From Amoebophrya sp. AT5.2 (taxonomy: Eukaryota > Sar > Dinophyceae > Syndiniales > Amoebophryaceae): DNA of 14,634 nucleotides. The translations under genes and the position numbers were made by a program. Where the stretch lies: the NCBI GenBank assembly GCA_005223375.1, contig RXOD01005349.1, positions 1-14,634 on the forward strand, read 5' to 3'. The stretch's first letter is position 1; each line of letters begins with the position of its first letter. Below the pieces are notes generated by a model. That model was not told where the DNA came from and searched no databases. It saw nothing but the letters and a program-made list of their open reading frames with translations. Below are positions 1 to 12,200 of the stretch, one piece after another.

Positions 1-2
1 CA

Positions 3-224
3 GAAGTCGCGAAACTCCGGGCGGACAATGAAAACATGCGCGCTGCCTTTGCCCGTCACAGCACGGTCGCGGAGGAACAGGTCGCGGCACGACTGCGAAC
101 CGAGCATGACCTCGTTCAGGTTGCGGCAGATTTCGATCGGACGGCGCGCGAGAAGGACATCGCCGACGAGCGCATAGCTGTCCTCACAAGAGAGGTCGGA
201 GCTCTGCAGAAGTTGACGGAGTCC
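3..224 (+). other. N-terminal coiled-coil segment 1 (of the giant ORF)
   Basis: Residues 1-74 are rich in Ala, Glu, Arg, Leu and Val with heptad-like spacing and no proline, typical of a coiled coil. The segment is already in progress at the window edge, so the helix probably starts upstream. Coiled coils are common in Gag-like proteins of protist retroelements, but also in structural host proteins. Confidence 0.6.
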
Positions 225-3200
225 ATCCCCGGACTGCCCGAACCCCCGGGAGGGTCAGAGGAGGACGACCTCGACTCGCAGCGAGAGTCCGGGCGTTTCT
301 CTTCCTCCGATGACGACGACGATAGCGAGTGCGAAAGTGCTCGATCGGAACAAGAAGAAGGTGAAACGGGAGCTGCAAGTGCCGACAAGATCAACGCAAA
401 CATCGAATCGGCGTTAACACTTCGCCTGCGGGAACTCGAAAACCGGGAAAAGGCGCGGGTCGCGGCATTCGAAAAGCGCGAGGCAGAGCTTGCTGCGCGA
501 GAAATCGCCGCGCGTGAGCGCGAGGAAGCTGAAAGGAAGCGGCTGAGAACGCGATCGAAGGACGTCGAGACTTCCAAAACTAAATTGGAGGAGCTACACC
601 GGCAGAAGGAGAAGAAACTCGCCCTGGAATTGCAAAACGCGACCGAAAAACGAACCCAGGCTGAAACAGCGGCGCGAAAGGCCGGAACTGCACAGTGGGA
701 CGCTGCCGAGCTCGCGCGAGCTGTGGCCGATACTGCTGAGCGCGCTTCGGCCGAGCGGGATGCTGCGCTAAGACGTGTTGCCGAAGCTGAGCTGCACGCG
801 CGGGCCGTTTCACAGCAGCAGGACAGAAAGGGGGACGAGGTCCAGTCTCTACTTTCTCGAGCCCTCGCGGAGATCGAGAGTTTGACCAAGAAGGTCGAGA
901 AGAAGAAGAAAGACAAAAGACAGTCTCGGCGCCGCCCGAGTGGGTCAAAGGGGAAGAAGGGTCGGCAGAAACACTCCAGCCCTAGTCCTCCCAGCAGCCC
1001 CGCGAGCTCTAGTAGTTCTCCGGCGAAAAGCAGCGATAGCTCCGCCGGGTCGTCAGACGACGCGAGCCTGTTGGTTCCAAAGTCGCCAGAGAGTATTGGG
1101 AACCGGAGCTGGAAAGGCGTAAAAGAGCGGAAGGAGCGTCGCAAGAGGAAGATTGAAAAGAAACTTTCTGAGGAGCCGCGCCGCCCGGTCGCCACTCCCC
1201 CGAAAAGGAGCAGTTCCGGGACACAGCCTACTGGGCTCGAGCTTAGCCCCTCGAAACAGGCGCTGCTGGGGCACATCGGACGGATGATGGACGCGAAAAT
1301 GGACCGCATTGAACAGCATACAGCTGCACTCGAAGCCAAGATCGAGGAAAAGAGTCGGGACGAGGTCGCTGATCTGAACCGAACCGCTAACTTCGGGAAT
1401 GGGGCTCCCCAGGGCACTGCACGCGAGCGACGTCGTGAAAGGCGGGGAGTTTCGGGCTACCCGGGCGACGACGACGGTGTTGGGACCGCCAGACTACCGA
1501 AACAGAGCAGTACTGGTCCGGAAATGGAAGAACCGTTTGACAAGCTACAATTGACCATTGACTTCTTCCGTGACGAGATCGAGATGATCAAAAAGGGGGA
1601 CCTGCCCGTCCAGGCGAAGGCGCAGCAGGAAAACAGCTTTCGGAAGTCGCGCGCTTTACTTTTAGCGGTGCGAGGTTTCGAGTTCGCCTCGACGGCGAAG
1701 GACATTTCGCGGTTCCTCGGGGGCGTCAGTTCAGGTAATCGCGCCTGCAAGCCAGCTCCTACCAGAGGATCTACGGGGCTGAGCGGAGTGGGTGAGCACT
1801 GCCGTGACAATGGTTACTACAACAACAGCGAGCAAGTGCAGGCCCTCCGATACTACGGACGGAGAGACGGATTGACGCAGGAGGTCGTGGAGGAAGCGAA
1901 GGACGCCTGCGTGCCCGACAACCTGAACACGCGGTGGCCGGCAAAGTGTGCACTCAAGGCGCGATTCGCCACAAAATCACGGGCGCACGTCACTGGCGGG
2001 TACGTCGAGGATCGAGGAATTTCCAGCCTCAATTTAGTTCCTCCCAAGTGCGACCACACCGGCAAGGGTGTTCCGACCAACCCGGTGGCCTACCTCGCCG
2101 CGCTCGACAAACGCATCGCCTACTACGCTTCGCACAATTTTCGGCCCCTGCTCCTCGATCACCTGGACATCGTTTCGAGCGAAGCCGAGACAGCGCGACG
2201 CAAAACGCAGAGTCGCGAGTACGACGCCGGACAGGACATGTGCGTGCTCATCCAGTTTGAGTTGCATTACGGGCAACAGTGCAAATTCGAGTACCAGGAC
2301 TGCCTCACGGAGCTGTGGAGATCGAGGCACATCCCCTTGGACACCGAGCTTGGGTGCGCGCCAATTGCTGCTGCTCTCTGGGCTGAGGCGCAGCTGGAAA
2401 TCCTTGAAAAACTCCGCGCCCTGGGCGACACTTCGCCGAGTCCGAGGCACGGCAGCGGAGTCTTCCGCGGTATCTGCCAGGGCCCCGGATGCTTCAGTGA
2501 CATTTGGATGGATAACTACGTCAGTACCGCGACTACTCGCGAGGAGATCAGTGACGAGATCGCGGGGAACCGAGACTCGGACGACTCCGATGAAGAATAT
2601 AGCCTCACTGTTGACGACATCATCGCGCACGCCAAGATGAAAGGGGATCGGATCGTCAAGCTCGGCAACAGTCACGCGTTCCGGCCGAAACGCAACGCCC
2701 GCCAGAAAGCCGGTGGCCGAGCCAGATACAACGCGTACGAGGATGGATGGTGCTGGAAAAAGAATATGTCCACCGAACATTGCGCCTGCGGTCGCGATCA
2801 CGACGCTGCTGTTCGCGTTACCGACGTCGCGTCGGACGGTGAGAATACCAGCGACGAAGCTGGGATGGAGGGACTGCTCATCTGCCGCGGTTGCGTCGAG
2901 GATGACGACAACTGGGTGCTGGAGAACACAGACCGCCATATGCTCGGGGCGATGGACCCGGTCAAAGGACGTGCTTTGGGAAAGGGCGCCGGATTCGGAG
3001 CCGGAGGAAAAGGCGGAAAGGGAGCTGGTAAAGGCGGGAAGGGACCAGGAGCAAAAGGCGGAGGAGCAAAAGGAGGTGGTAAGAAGGGTAAACTCCACTT
3101 AAGCACTTCCAAAGGAAAGCGGGAGAACGGAAAGGGTCTCTCCGCCGCCGGAAAAGAAAACCGCGTCCGTGGCGAAAACTCCAGAGCCGCTCCCAAGATG

Positions 3201-6200
3201 ATTTGTGACATGCTCCACCCGACGCAGTACCACACCGCGGCTGACTTCGTGATCGGGTGCTTCCTTGCTGCTGGAAACGGAAGGCTGATGCACCGCGACT
3301 GCGAGGCCTGCGGAATCAAACATCAGGGGTGTCTCATCCTGCTCGGAGGGAAGGAGACATGGATCTGCCCGGGCGTCCTGCTCGCGCAGAGGAAGAAACT
3401 GGTTTCGGGGGCTTTGCCGGTGGGAACGCAGTGCAAGCGGCGCTGCGACCCCTCAGGTCCGTCTGGTCTCGTCGGGAAGGTCACAGTTACCGCCCGCGCG
3501 GGAGCTTTTGAGAAGTTCTTGGACGAGGGTCGCAACTCGGAGGCGAAAACGGTGCTGAAAGAGTCCGGAATGTACGACCTCGTCCTCGAACAGGCAAAGA
3601 TCGCGCCGAGTGTTTCTTCCGATCCTGGGGCGTTGAAAACCATCTCGGAATTTTGCGCGTGCACGGACTACGCCCACGTCTCCGAGGTCCACGAAGACTA
3701 CTACTGGTTGCTCGAAGGGTTCTCGTACAGCCTGCTGGACGGAGCGTATGACGCTCTCGCGTGGGAGGACTACACCGAGTTCGACCGCATCACGGTCGCC
3801 TACCGCGCGGGAAGTAGCGACTGGGACGAGCTTGGGTTTTGGGGTGACGAGTGTCTCGAAGTAGATCCACAAGCTGCACCAAGCTCGTCTGGGAGTGGAG
3901 CGCCCGCGCAGGGGCCACCTGGAGTTGACGCGAACAAAGAGGTCCTCTTACCCAAGTGCAACGCGCTGCACGGTGGAAACCCGGCCAAGAACGCCGAAGG
4001 TAATCGCGGAATTACAACCACCGGCATGACAGCAGAAGGACAATTTGCCGCGTTCCAGCACCGACTCTACGCCGCAGGATTCGTTGCTGACGAGGAATTT
4101 TTAGTAACCATGGAGGAGGCCGAGACCACGCCCACCGAGGAGGAAGATATAATTGTTCTAGAAGAAACAGCAGCTCCACGGCCGTGGGAGTCGCGAGGTT
4201 ATCCCGGGGTGGATCAGACGGACGACGACTACGCGAACACAATCCGTGCGCATGACACCTCGTCCCGAGCTGCGGACGACCACGACCAATTGGTGCGAGA
4301 TCTGGGGGGTAACTACTTCGGAGGAGACGTCCCCCACGAACTACTGCTGCCGTTCGAGCGCGCTGCCCTCGCCGCGAGTAAAGCCCGACTCTCCGCCGCG
4401 TGGGACGACTACATCTGGCGGATCCAAGGCGATGTTTCCGAGGTTTACCCTCCTCCTTGCCAGGAGAGCATCCCCGGGGAGCGCCGCGTAGTCGTCAAGC
4501 AGTTCCGAGCGAAAATGGAAAGTGGTGAGCTCGGAGGATCGCTGCCTCCCCGACCTGCAGCTATCGGGAGGTCCTTCATCGATGCCGCGGTAGAGCAGTG
4601 GTTTTCCGACCCAAACTGTCCGTCCGACTCGCTGGAAGAGTACATGAGGTGCAACGAAGAGGGACCCGACTTGTCGGACGAGGAGGTCGATTTCGAGACG
4701 CGTTTTCCCGAACTGTTCCTGGCGCCAGGTCAGACCCGCTACGGAACCTCTGCTTCACTGTCATACGCGAGCACGACACTCGAGAACCCGGAGGTGCACC
4801 GCGGGACAGGTTTGGTGAACACCATGGTCGAAACCTCCCCGCAAGCGGATCGGGTAACTGCAGAGCGCGTGGGGAGGCGGATCTTTGCGAGTAGCAGCGA
4901 AATCGATCTCGTCGGGCTACAGTACTTCCAGTCCGAAATCGGGGATGGCGCGGAAAACGGTACGAGTGCGAGCAGTGGAACTGGCTACCGTGGATATCGC
5001 ACCCGACGGATGCGGACTGGTGGTTACTGGTCGATGCACTCCGACTACTCTTCACCCCCGACGAGCAGCGACGACGGGCTTTCACTGCAATCGATCGCAA
5101 GGAGCGACTCGAGCGACGACGAGGAGGAAGACCCAGTCCCGGGGGGGGAGGAGCGGTTTCCTGCCTCGACTGCAGAGCAGTGGGAAGACAGTGCCTCACC
5201 GGAGGAGCGTGGCAGCACTGACGTGCGGTCGCGTGGGCGCCTTCATGGCGGGACCCTCACCAACCGGGAGCGACGGGCTCATGGAGAAGATCACTCGCGG
5301 CTCCGTCAACAGTGGTCACGATGCCCGCCCCGGGACGTGCAGCAGCCCCTCGAGGTGAGCACGAGTGGGCAGGGGCTCGTCAACGCAATGCAAAGCTCGA
5401 GCAGTAGCAGCAGAAGCAGGGAGGTCGAGCCACCCACTGAGTTCGGGGACGGGGCTGCGCGGGTCACCACACTGTGGAAGTTCTTCCACCAATGGAAGGC
5501 TTACGCAAGAAGCCATCACGCAATCAGCAACACCGAAGGAGGTCGCCGTAGACGAGTCTGGGCTGCGCGCAGGGCGGATTTTAGCGACTCCGAGAGCGAA
5601 GGTGAATTCAAGGGCATGTCCGGACTGTCGTCGCTCCTGAAAGGAGAAGCAGAACAAGGGGTCGGCACCCTACTCGGGGTTGTGCCCGTGCGTGATCCGC
5701 CACCCCGCAATCCGCGGCCCGAGTGGGACAACTTCACTGTCCACAACGACCACTTCGACGACGAGAGGTTGCAAGGTAGCTACCTGGTCTCGTTCAGGCG
5801 CGTGGCCGACGCTGATCGCACGGCGGCGTGGTTCCGGTGCTGCACGCGAGCGGTGCGCTACGGATGGCGCGAGTTTTGCTACAGGGGACAGTGCTACCGA
5901 CACCTCGAAGTCGGAGCTTGGGGTCTGAAGATTGTCACGCCCCAGGCTGGATGCCTTGCCGGGCGCGGGATCAAGAGCCAGTCGTTGGGACTAAAGGGAA
6001 TCTTCTCCGCGGTCGAGCGCGCCATCCACCGCAAACCGATCACGACAGATCCGAAGCCCGCGGGCTGTGCTCCCGCCTACATCTCGCTCAACACCGACGA
6101 GAAATTCGAGTTTATCGAGAGCAGTTTTCTCGACGCCAACTCCTTGGGCGAGTGGGGACGGCGGCGCACGGAGTCAACGGATCGAGGGTCAGACCGGTTC

Positions 6201-9200
6201 AGGTATGGAGCGTATGACTACGTGCTCGCGGGAGAAGTCAGCCCTGTCTGGAAGCGGAGCCTCCAGATCCACGGTGGGAACGGATGTGCAAGTGGGTCCT
6301 GGGTTTGTAGGTCCTGGTATAGTACTGCCACCGCCGTGGATCGAGGCCAAACCCTCCTTGAAGGGGATTCCTCTGAGTTCGAGACCGAGAGCGACAGTAG
6401 CGCCATCGACAGTGTAGCCGAGCTGCTACATGAACCGCGCCACTGGGTGGGCGGGAACTCCGATTGGGTCGAGCTGGGGAACCGCTGCCTGGAGAACGAA
6501 GTCTACGAGTTCGTGTTTGAAAACGACGCCTACGTGTACGACATCGGGTGCCGCGAATGGAAGCAGCGGACGTGGATCGCAAAAGGAAGCCAGGTCATGA
6601 GCCTGAGTGACCTGCACGACTTGGGGGGTGAACATCTCGTACGGGTGCATACACACACCCCAGCTGGGAGCGCGTCCACAATCTCGGCCCCTGCACCGAC
6701 AGTCACCCGTGTCCGCCGATCGGAACCCGGGGAACGCGTGATCTACTTCGACAAGGACCACTGCAAACCAGAAAACGTCGGACCCGGAGAGACAAGTGCT
6801 GCGCCGGAGGTAGGCACGACCGGAACCCGTGGCGCTGGTGTCCCGCCCGATCCGACGTCGCCGTCGCGAGGTGATCGCGCTGAAGTTTTCACGGAGCCAA
6901 TCACGCCTTGTCGACCCAGCATCTTGCTCGTCGGAAGAGGAGTTGAACAGACCGCCCCCGAGACGGGAAACTTCGTAGGGGTGTTTCTCGAGGTTCTGCT
7001 GATGTTCTTCCTGATCTGCGGGGTAGTTTGGTACTTCGGTGAAGTCGGATTGGGAACCCTCATGTACAATCTCAGCACCTCGGGCCACTGGCGAATGCGT
7101 TGGAAGACGCAATGGCAGTTTTGGCATCATCGTGAGGGAGCTTTGCTCGAAGGGCTCCGCGGTCTCCACAGTTGGTGCTGGAGTGCACTTGCTTTATCGT
7201 ACAACGTGAAGTGTTTCCTGCTCTACTGGGGGGCCGACTTCTACGCGCGGTTGGCTGCCTGCATCGCTGCCCACGTCGTGTCGCGCCATGCGTCAAGCAG
7301 AGTCTGGTGCTCAGTAGTAGAAATCGACAGTGGGACAGTCCGACCTGGGAAGAAAATGCGTCGCAACGTGCACGGGTACCCGGGGGCGAAGAACTACTTC
7401 ATCTATCACGACCTCGGTGGTTTCGCCGACCCAGATCTCCTGGAAAAGAATGGGCACGACGTCGAAGTACAGCGCATCGGGAAAACGCGGCACGGAGGAC
7501 CCCGGCAACGTGAGCTAAAAACGCAGAGTTCGCTCGCCCAGGAGCTGCGGCGCTGCGTTGTTGGTCCGACCGAGCGGCACCTCGTGCACGACCTGGGGTA
7601 TTTAATCGACGGGGAGGACGACGCGGAAACTGCGTGTAACCAGTTGCGCCAGCGACTCGACGACTACCTGTGCGCCGTCGACGAAACCTTCAAACAGCTC
7701 AGCCGGGATCGTGCACGCCGCCTCACCACCGAGTTCAGCCTGATATTCACCGTTGGGCTCGGGAAAGACAGCGCAACCGAGCGCAGCTGGGTCCAGCAAA
7801 TCGCCCGCGCTGCTGAATCGAGCACTGCGTGGGGAGGACTGGAGTGCGACGAAGAATTCAGGAAGCAAACTGCCCTGAAAAACGTGTACATCGTTGGGGT
7901 TTCGCAAAGAGGAAATTTACCCCGAAGTGCCGCGGGAGGCGAGGCTGAGCCGCGATGGAGTAGTTACTTCAAACGCGTGAGCGACGCCGTGCTGCACGTG
8001 CTCGGTGTGTCGAATAATTATCTGCAGGGAAGTGTAGGGTTGTCCCACGCGCAGGGAGGCAAGCTACTCAAAGCTCCCGAGTTTGAGTTTTGGAAGTACG
8101 ATACGATTGGCAGTCTCGAAAGTAGCTACGCGGGCATTTTCAAACGAACCGGCCAGAAAGCACAGCTACAGCTTCGAGGAGACGGTGCTTGCAGGTGCAG
8201 CGAAATCAGGATCGAAGGAGGAATTTGCCGCGACGAGTTGCGAGGCCTCCTTGGTGGTGAAAACCCCCTCCACGAGACAATCAGAGGAGGAGGGCTGGTG
8301 AACACGTGCATCGACACCGAGTGCGACCGCGCCCTCGCGATGGAGCTGCGCCGCCGTCGCCACTACGCGGATCCTTCGGTCATCGCGGCTTCGAAAACCA
8401 CCGCGCGCCTCATGGGGATGGACCAGGAAGACGCCGCTGCCTGTTTTGGTCCCTGCGAGGAGGAAAATGCTAGTAGTGATTCCGATTGCCGTTCGAACGC
8501 TTCGCCCAATTCGCCCCGCCCGCACAAGAAGAAATCAAAAGGAGGACTACAGCACTCGGGCTCGAGCAGCTGTTTTCGCCGTTCTCACGGACGCGTGTGG
8601 ACGTGGACACGCGGTTTCCGCCGTTGGCTAGTTTCCCTCCTGTCGGACGATCCACAATACACCTACCGGAAAACCGTGTCGGGGGAGTACAACCCGAAGC
8701 AGCTAGAGAAGCTCGGAGACGAAGCGTACATGCAGCTCGCGATCGCGCCGACCGGCGAGGCTGTACAGGTTAAGCAGGACCCGCTCAGCAACAGGATTTA
8801 CGTCGGAATCCCCTCCCCGAACGGCCCCGCGCCCGTGACGCAAGTCCTCCTGGACAGCGGCTGCACGACAGGAAAAATCCCTTCGGGACAGGTGCTCGGT
8901 AACATCTACTTCCTCGCGGCGTATCAGATACCCTACAAGAGAATCAAACAGATCAAGGAAAAGGCGTTTTTCGGCACTCCTGGCGCTGCCGCCTGCACCG
9001 AGTCGCTCAAGTACTGCACGCTTCACATCATGCTCGGGGGCCATACTCGACCCGACGGTGGTAGTAGCTCCAGCTTCGCGCCCATTGGGGACGAAACCGG
9101 CTTCCGGATCCCAGATGGAGCCGTGCCGGGAGGAAACCGCGAGTTATCCGTCGATGGAGAATTTTTCGAAGTCGCCAATTCGGGTTGCGAGCTGACCGCC

Positions 9201-12200
9201 CTGGTGGGTGCTGACAAGGCACAGAGTGGCGTCAACGTGATGGTCGTCCACTGGCTCTTTGAGCATGATTCGTTAATCATAGGGCATTCGACGATGGCGC
9301 GCATGGGCTATGCGATGGGACACGCCGGCAGCGAAGCAGATCGGCTCGGTGCATATCTCATGCACAACCTCTACTCTATGAGCCTCCGACGAGTCGTACC
9401 TACGTACGTGCTCCGAGCCCCGAACAGACACCGGAATGAAGACTACCTGCGGGCGTTTCGTACCTTCGTCGGACAGGAGGGGATAACCGCTAGCAGAGAG
9501 AAGCTGCACGCCATCGCCGAGGAGCTGAGTGTGGACGAACACGCACCGCCAACGAGTAGACACTGCCAGATCGTCTCCAGTTTCACCGTCGAAGGGGACG
9601 AGAGCGATGCCACGGCTAGCGCGCAGAACAACAACCGCACCTCCCAGGGGCAGCCGTACTGCTCGTGCCGTACCTTCCGCGACGACCCCGAGGAAGATGA
9701 CTACCCGATCGGACTACTCGCTGTCGGGGTCGAAGAGTTCGAGCGCCGAATCCGAAACGAGAAAATACGCCGCGCGAACTTTAGTGTCGATCCTACCTTG
9801 CGGTATGTAGGACCAGACGCGTACGAATCCTGCAGCGACGATGAAAGCGACCAGGAAAACGACAGCAACTACCTTCGGGTGGGCTACTTCGATGGCGAAA
9901 CAGACGATGGACGACTGCGCACTACCGGTGTAGTAAAAACCAGGGATGGAAAACTCTTTTCAGATGACGAGCTGGAACCTGAGGTGGCCGCTGGAGGTGG
10001 GCGAATCGACTTCAAGAGGGCCGAAGCGCCACTCGCAGGCAAGAAGAGCGCCTTCAACTTCTCGGAGGCCCAGGTCACTGCCGCGAGGAAGTGGGCTACC
10101 GACCGCAAGTCGATCGATCGCATGCAGCGCAAGGTCAAGCAGAGGAGCAGCAACGCCTGGGGCTGGAAACTTATCGCTCTCTGCTGCTCGCTGGTGTTCG
10201 CGACCCTAATAGGGTTTGTGGAATCGGTCGACGCCGCCGACGTCAGCGCCAACGTCTTCAAGGTCCCGAACCGCCACGCCGACACCCCTCTGACCCAGGA
10301 GGAGAAACGCATCGCTGTGCGGAATCTGCTGAAGGAGGACATGGAGTTGTATGAAGGGATCGCGCAGGGAGATATGAGCAAAGGTTTCTCCCAGTACGAA
10401 ATCAGCGAGAAGTTACAGCGCGTGACAGGATGGGTGTGCCGGTGCATCACCAGAAGCCCGCTGCGACTTTTCTTGGGAGTCAAGTGGGCGCCGCAGTTGT
10501 TTTGTGCCGGGTCGCAACTCACTTTTGGTGGACTTCGCGACCCAGGATTGCCAGTTGATGAATTCCTGATCGGGGAGGACATATTCGAGGAGGGCAACCT
10601 CGAAGCCGAAGCAGAAAGGCTCGGGGCGAAGTACGGGAAAACGAACGCACTGGGCGGTGAAGAGGACATCTTTTCGCGCAACGAGAGCGGCGATCTGTCA
10701 GTGGACGCCGACGTCCTGTACGCTCTGCGACAGGCACGAGACCTCAAGAACGAGACCGAAATTATGGCCGACTTCGTCGACGAGGAGGCCATGAGTAGTT
10801 GCCGCCGCGCGCGTGGAGCCGAACCCGGCTCGGATAGCAGGGTCCCGCAATTCGTGATCGAGGCGGAGGAAAGCAGAAATCAGCGTGGCATGACGAAACA
10901 AGAAAAGCTCCTTTTTGTTCTTGGTGAGGGACCGCCCAGCTTCCTGCAGCGCTGCGTACAACGGCTGTACGACGCCGAGAAAAAGGGCAAGGACGCAGGA
11001 CGCCGCGCTTTCCAATGGGTCCGCACCAACTCACATCAGACGCGCAACCGAGTGCGCGTTGGGCTAGCTAGTTGCATGGAAGAAGCGGGCCTCGATAGTT
11101 GCGGGGACTTTTTCTTGGCATCGAATCCTTTCCTCGACAACGCGAAGAGCGACCCCTCCGGAACCCGAGCCGAGGCGGAAGAGAAACTGAAGGCGCGTCT
11201 CCGAGGAATCCTCGAGTCCACCCCTGGCGAAGAACATCTGATCCCGTACGTAGACGACGTAAACTTCACGTTCCAGGGGTTGTGGTGTTTGCTGTGCAGA
11301 TGCTGTTGGGTTACCGTACGAAGCACCCAGACAGGGATGGTAATGAGCCTAAAGAAGTTCAAGGTTGGACGCGTCGTCGCAGCACTCGGTTGGACGCTGG
11401 ATTACCCCCGCCGGTGCAGAACGCCTGACAGGGACAAGGTATCCGCAATACGAGCTTACCGGTGGGAAATGGTGACAAAAAGTCCCCGTGCGCTGAAACG
11501 GTTCCTCTGCAAAATGAACTACCTGCGGGAGGCGTTCATCGACTATGATGAAGAATGCTTGAAATCCTTTTTACTGGACAAGAAGAAGCTCAAGACCCTC
11601 AAGGACGACATGAAGGGCAAGGAGGCATTTTGCCGCATCCGCCGGTCCGTCAGTGACGCGGTTGAAATCTGCACCGTTGATTTGCAGTCTGCACGCAACT
11701 GGCGAACTTTCCCAACCAGCCGCAACCCGATCCTTCGGTGCCTGCTCGACAGCTCGCGCATCAGGGCCAATGTTTATGGACTCCAATTCCAGAGGGAAAA
11801 ACAGAGGATGTTCCTCGCGGCCACGCGCAAGTTCAGCAAGGAGCACCAGCAACGCATCGGAGCCTCCTCAGTCTTCATGGAAATCACCGGTCTACTCTTC
11901 TTCGCCCGGGTAGTAGTGCCGAGGCTGCCATGGGTAGGAATAGTAATCTACCACGACAACACCGTGCCCACTTCATCGCAACTTTGGAGTCTTTGCACGT
12001 CAGTCACCACCATGCGGTCGCTCGTCGCGATGACTACCGAAATACTTGCCATTTTCGCCGAACGCGAAATTTATATGGTACCAGTTAACGGCGCAGGGCA
12101 TACCCTGGCGGACACGGGGTCGAAGATGGACTCGGGAGAGAAGCCCGACGCTGGCGCTACGGCTGATCAACTCAAAAAGAATCTGGTTGACCTCTTCGGA

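Noticed and set aside
116..1417. Antisense ORF of 433 codons
   Set aside because: It lies opposite the coiled-coil and serine-rich coding region. Its protein is low-complexity Ser/Arg/Phe/Ala, as expected from the complement of Glu/Lys/Arg/Ala codons, with no domain. It is a shadow of the giant frame.
2068..2640. Plus-strand ORF of 190 codons in another frame
   Set aside because: It overlaps the giant frame completely. Its Arg/Ser/Thr-rich product is typical of an off-frame reading of GC-rich coding sequence, and no motif was seen.
2034..3098. Antisense ORF of 354 codons
   Set aside because: It is fully covered by the sense frame, including the Gly/Lys tract and Cys/His cluster, and shows no recognisable domain. 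In this codon style the antisense codon-aligned frame has few stops.
7323..7340. A second D-S-G-T motif (D2442), possible protease site
   Set aside because: The following sequence is charged and lacks the strand and I-I-G/I-L-G element of retropepsins; the motif at 8853 has both.
7740..7790. G-L-G-K-D-S resembling a nucleotide-binding P-loop
   Set aside because: The required G-x4-G-K-S/T spacing is not met and no Walker B partner was seen nearby.
9884..10792. Antisense ORF of 302 codons
   Set aside because: Its serine-rich composition is the complement of the sense codons. It spans the sense membrane segment and candidate RT motifs, which make sense only on the plus strand.
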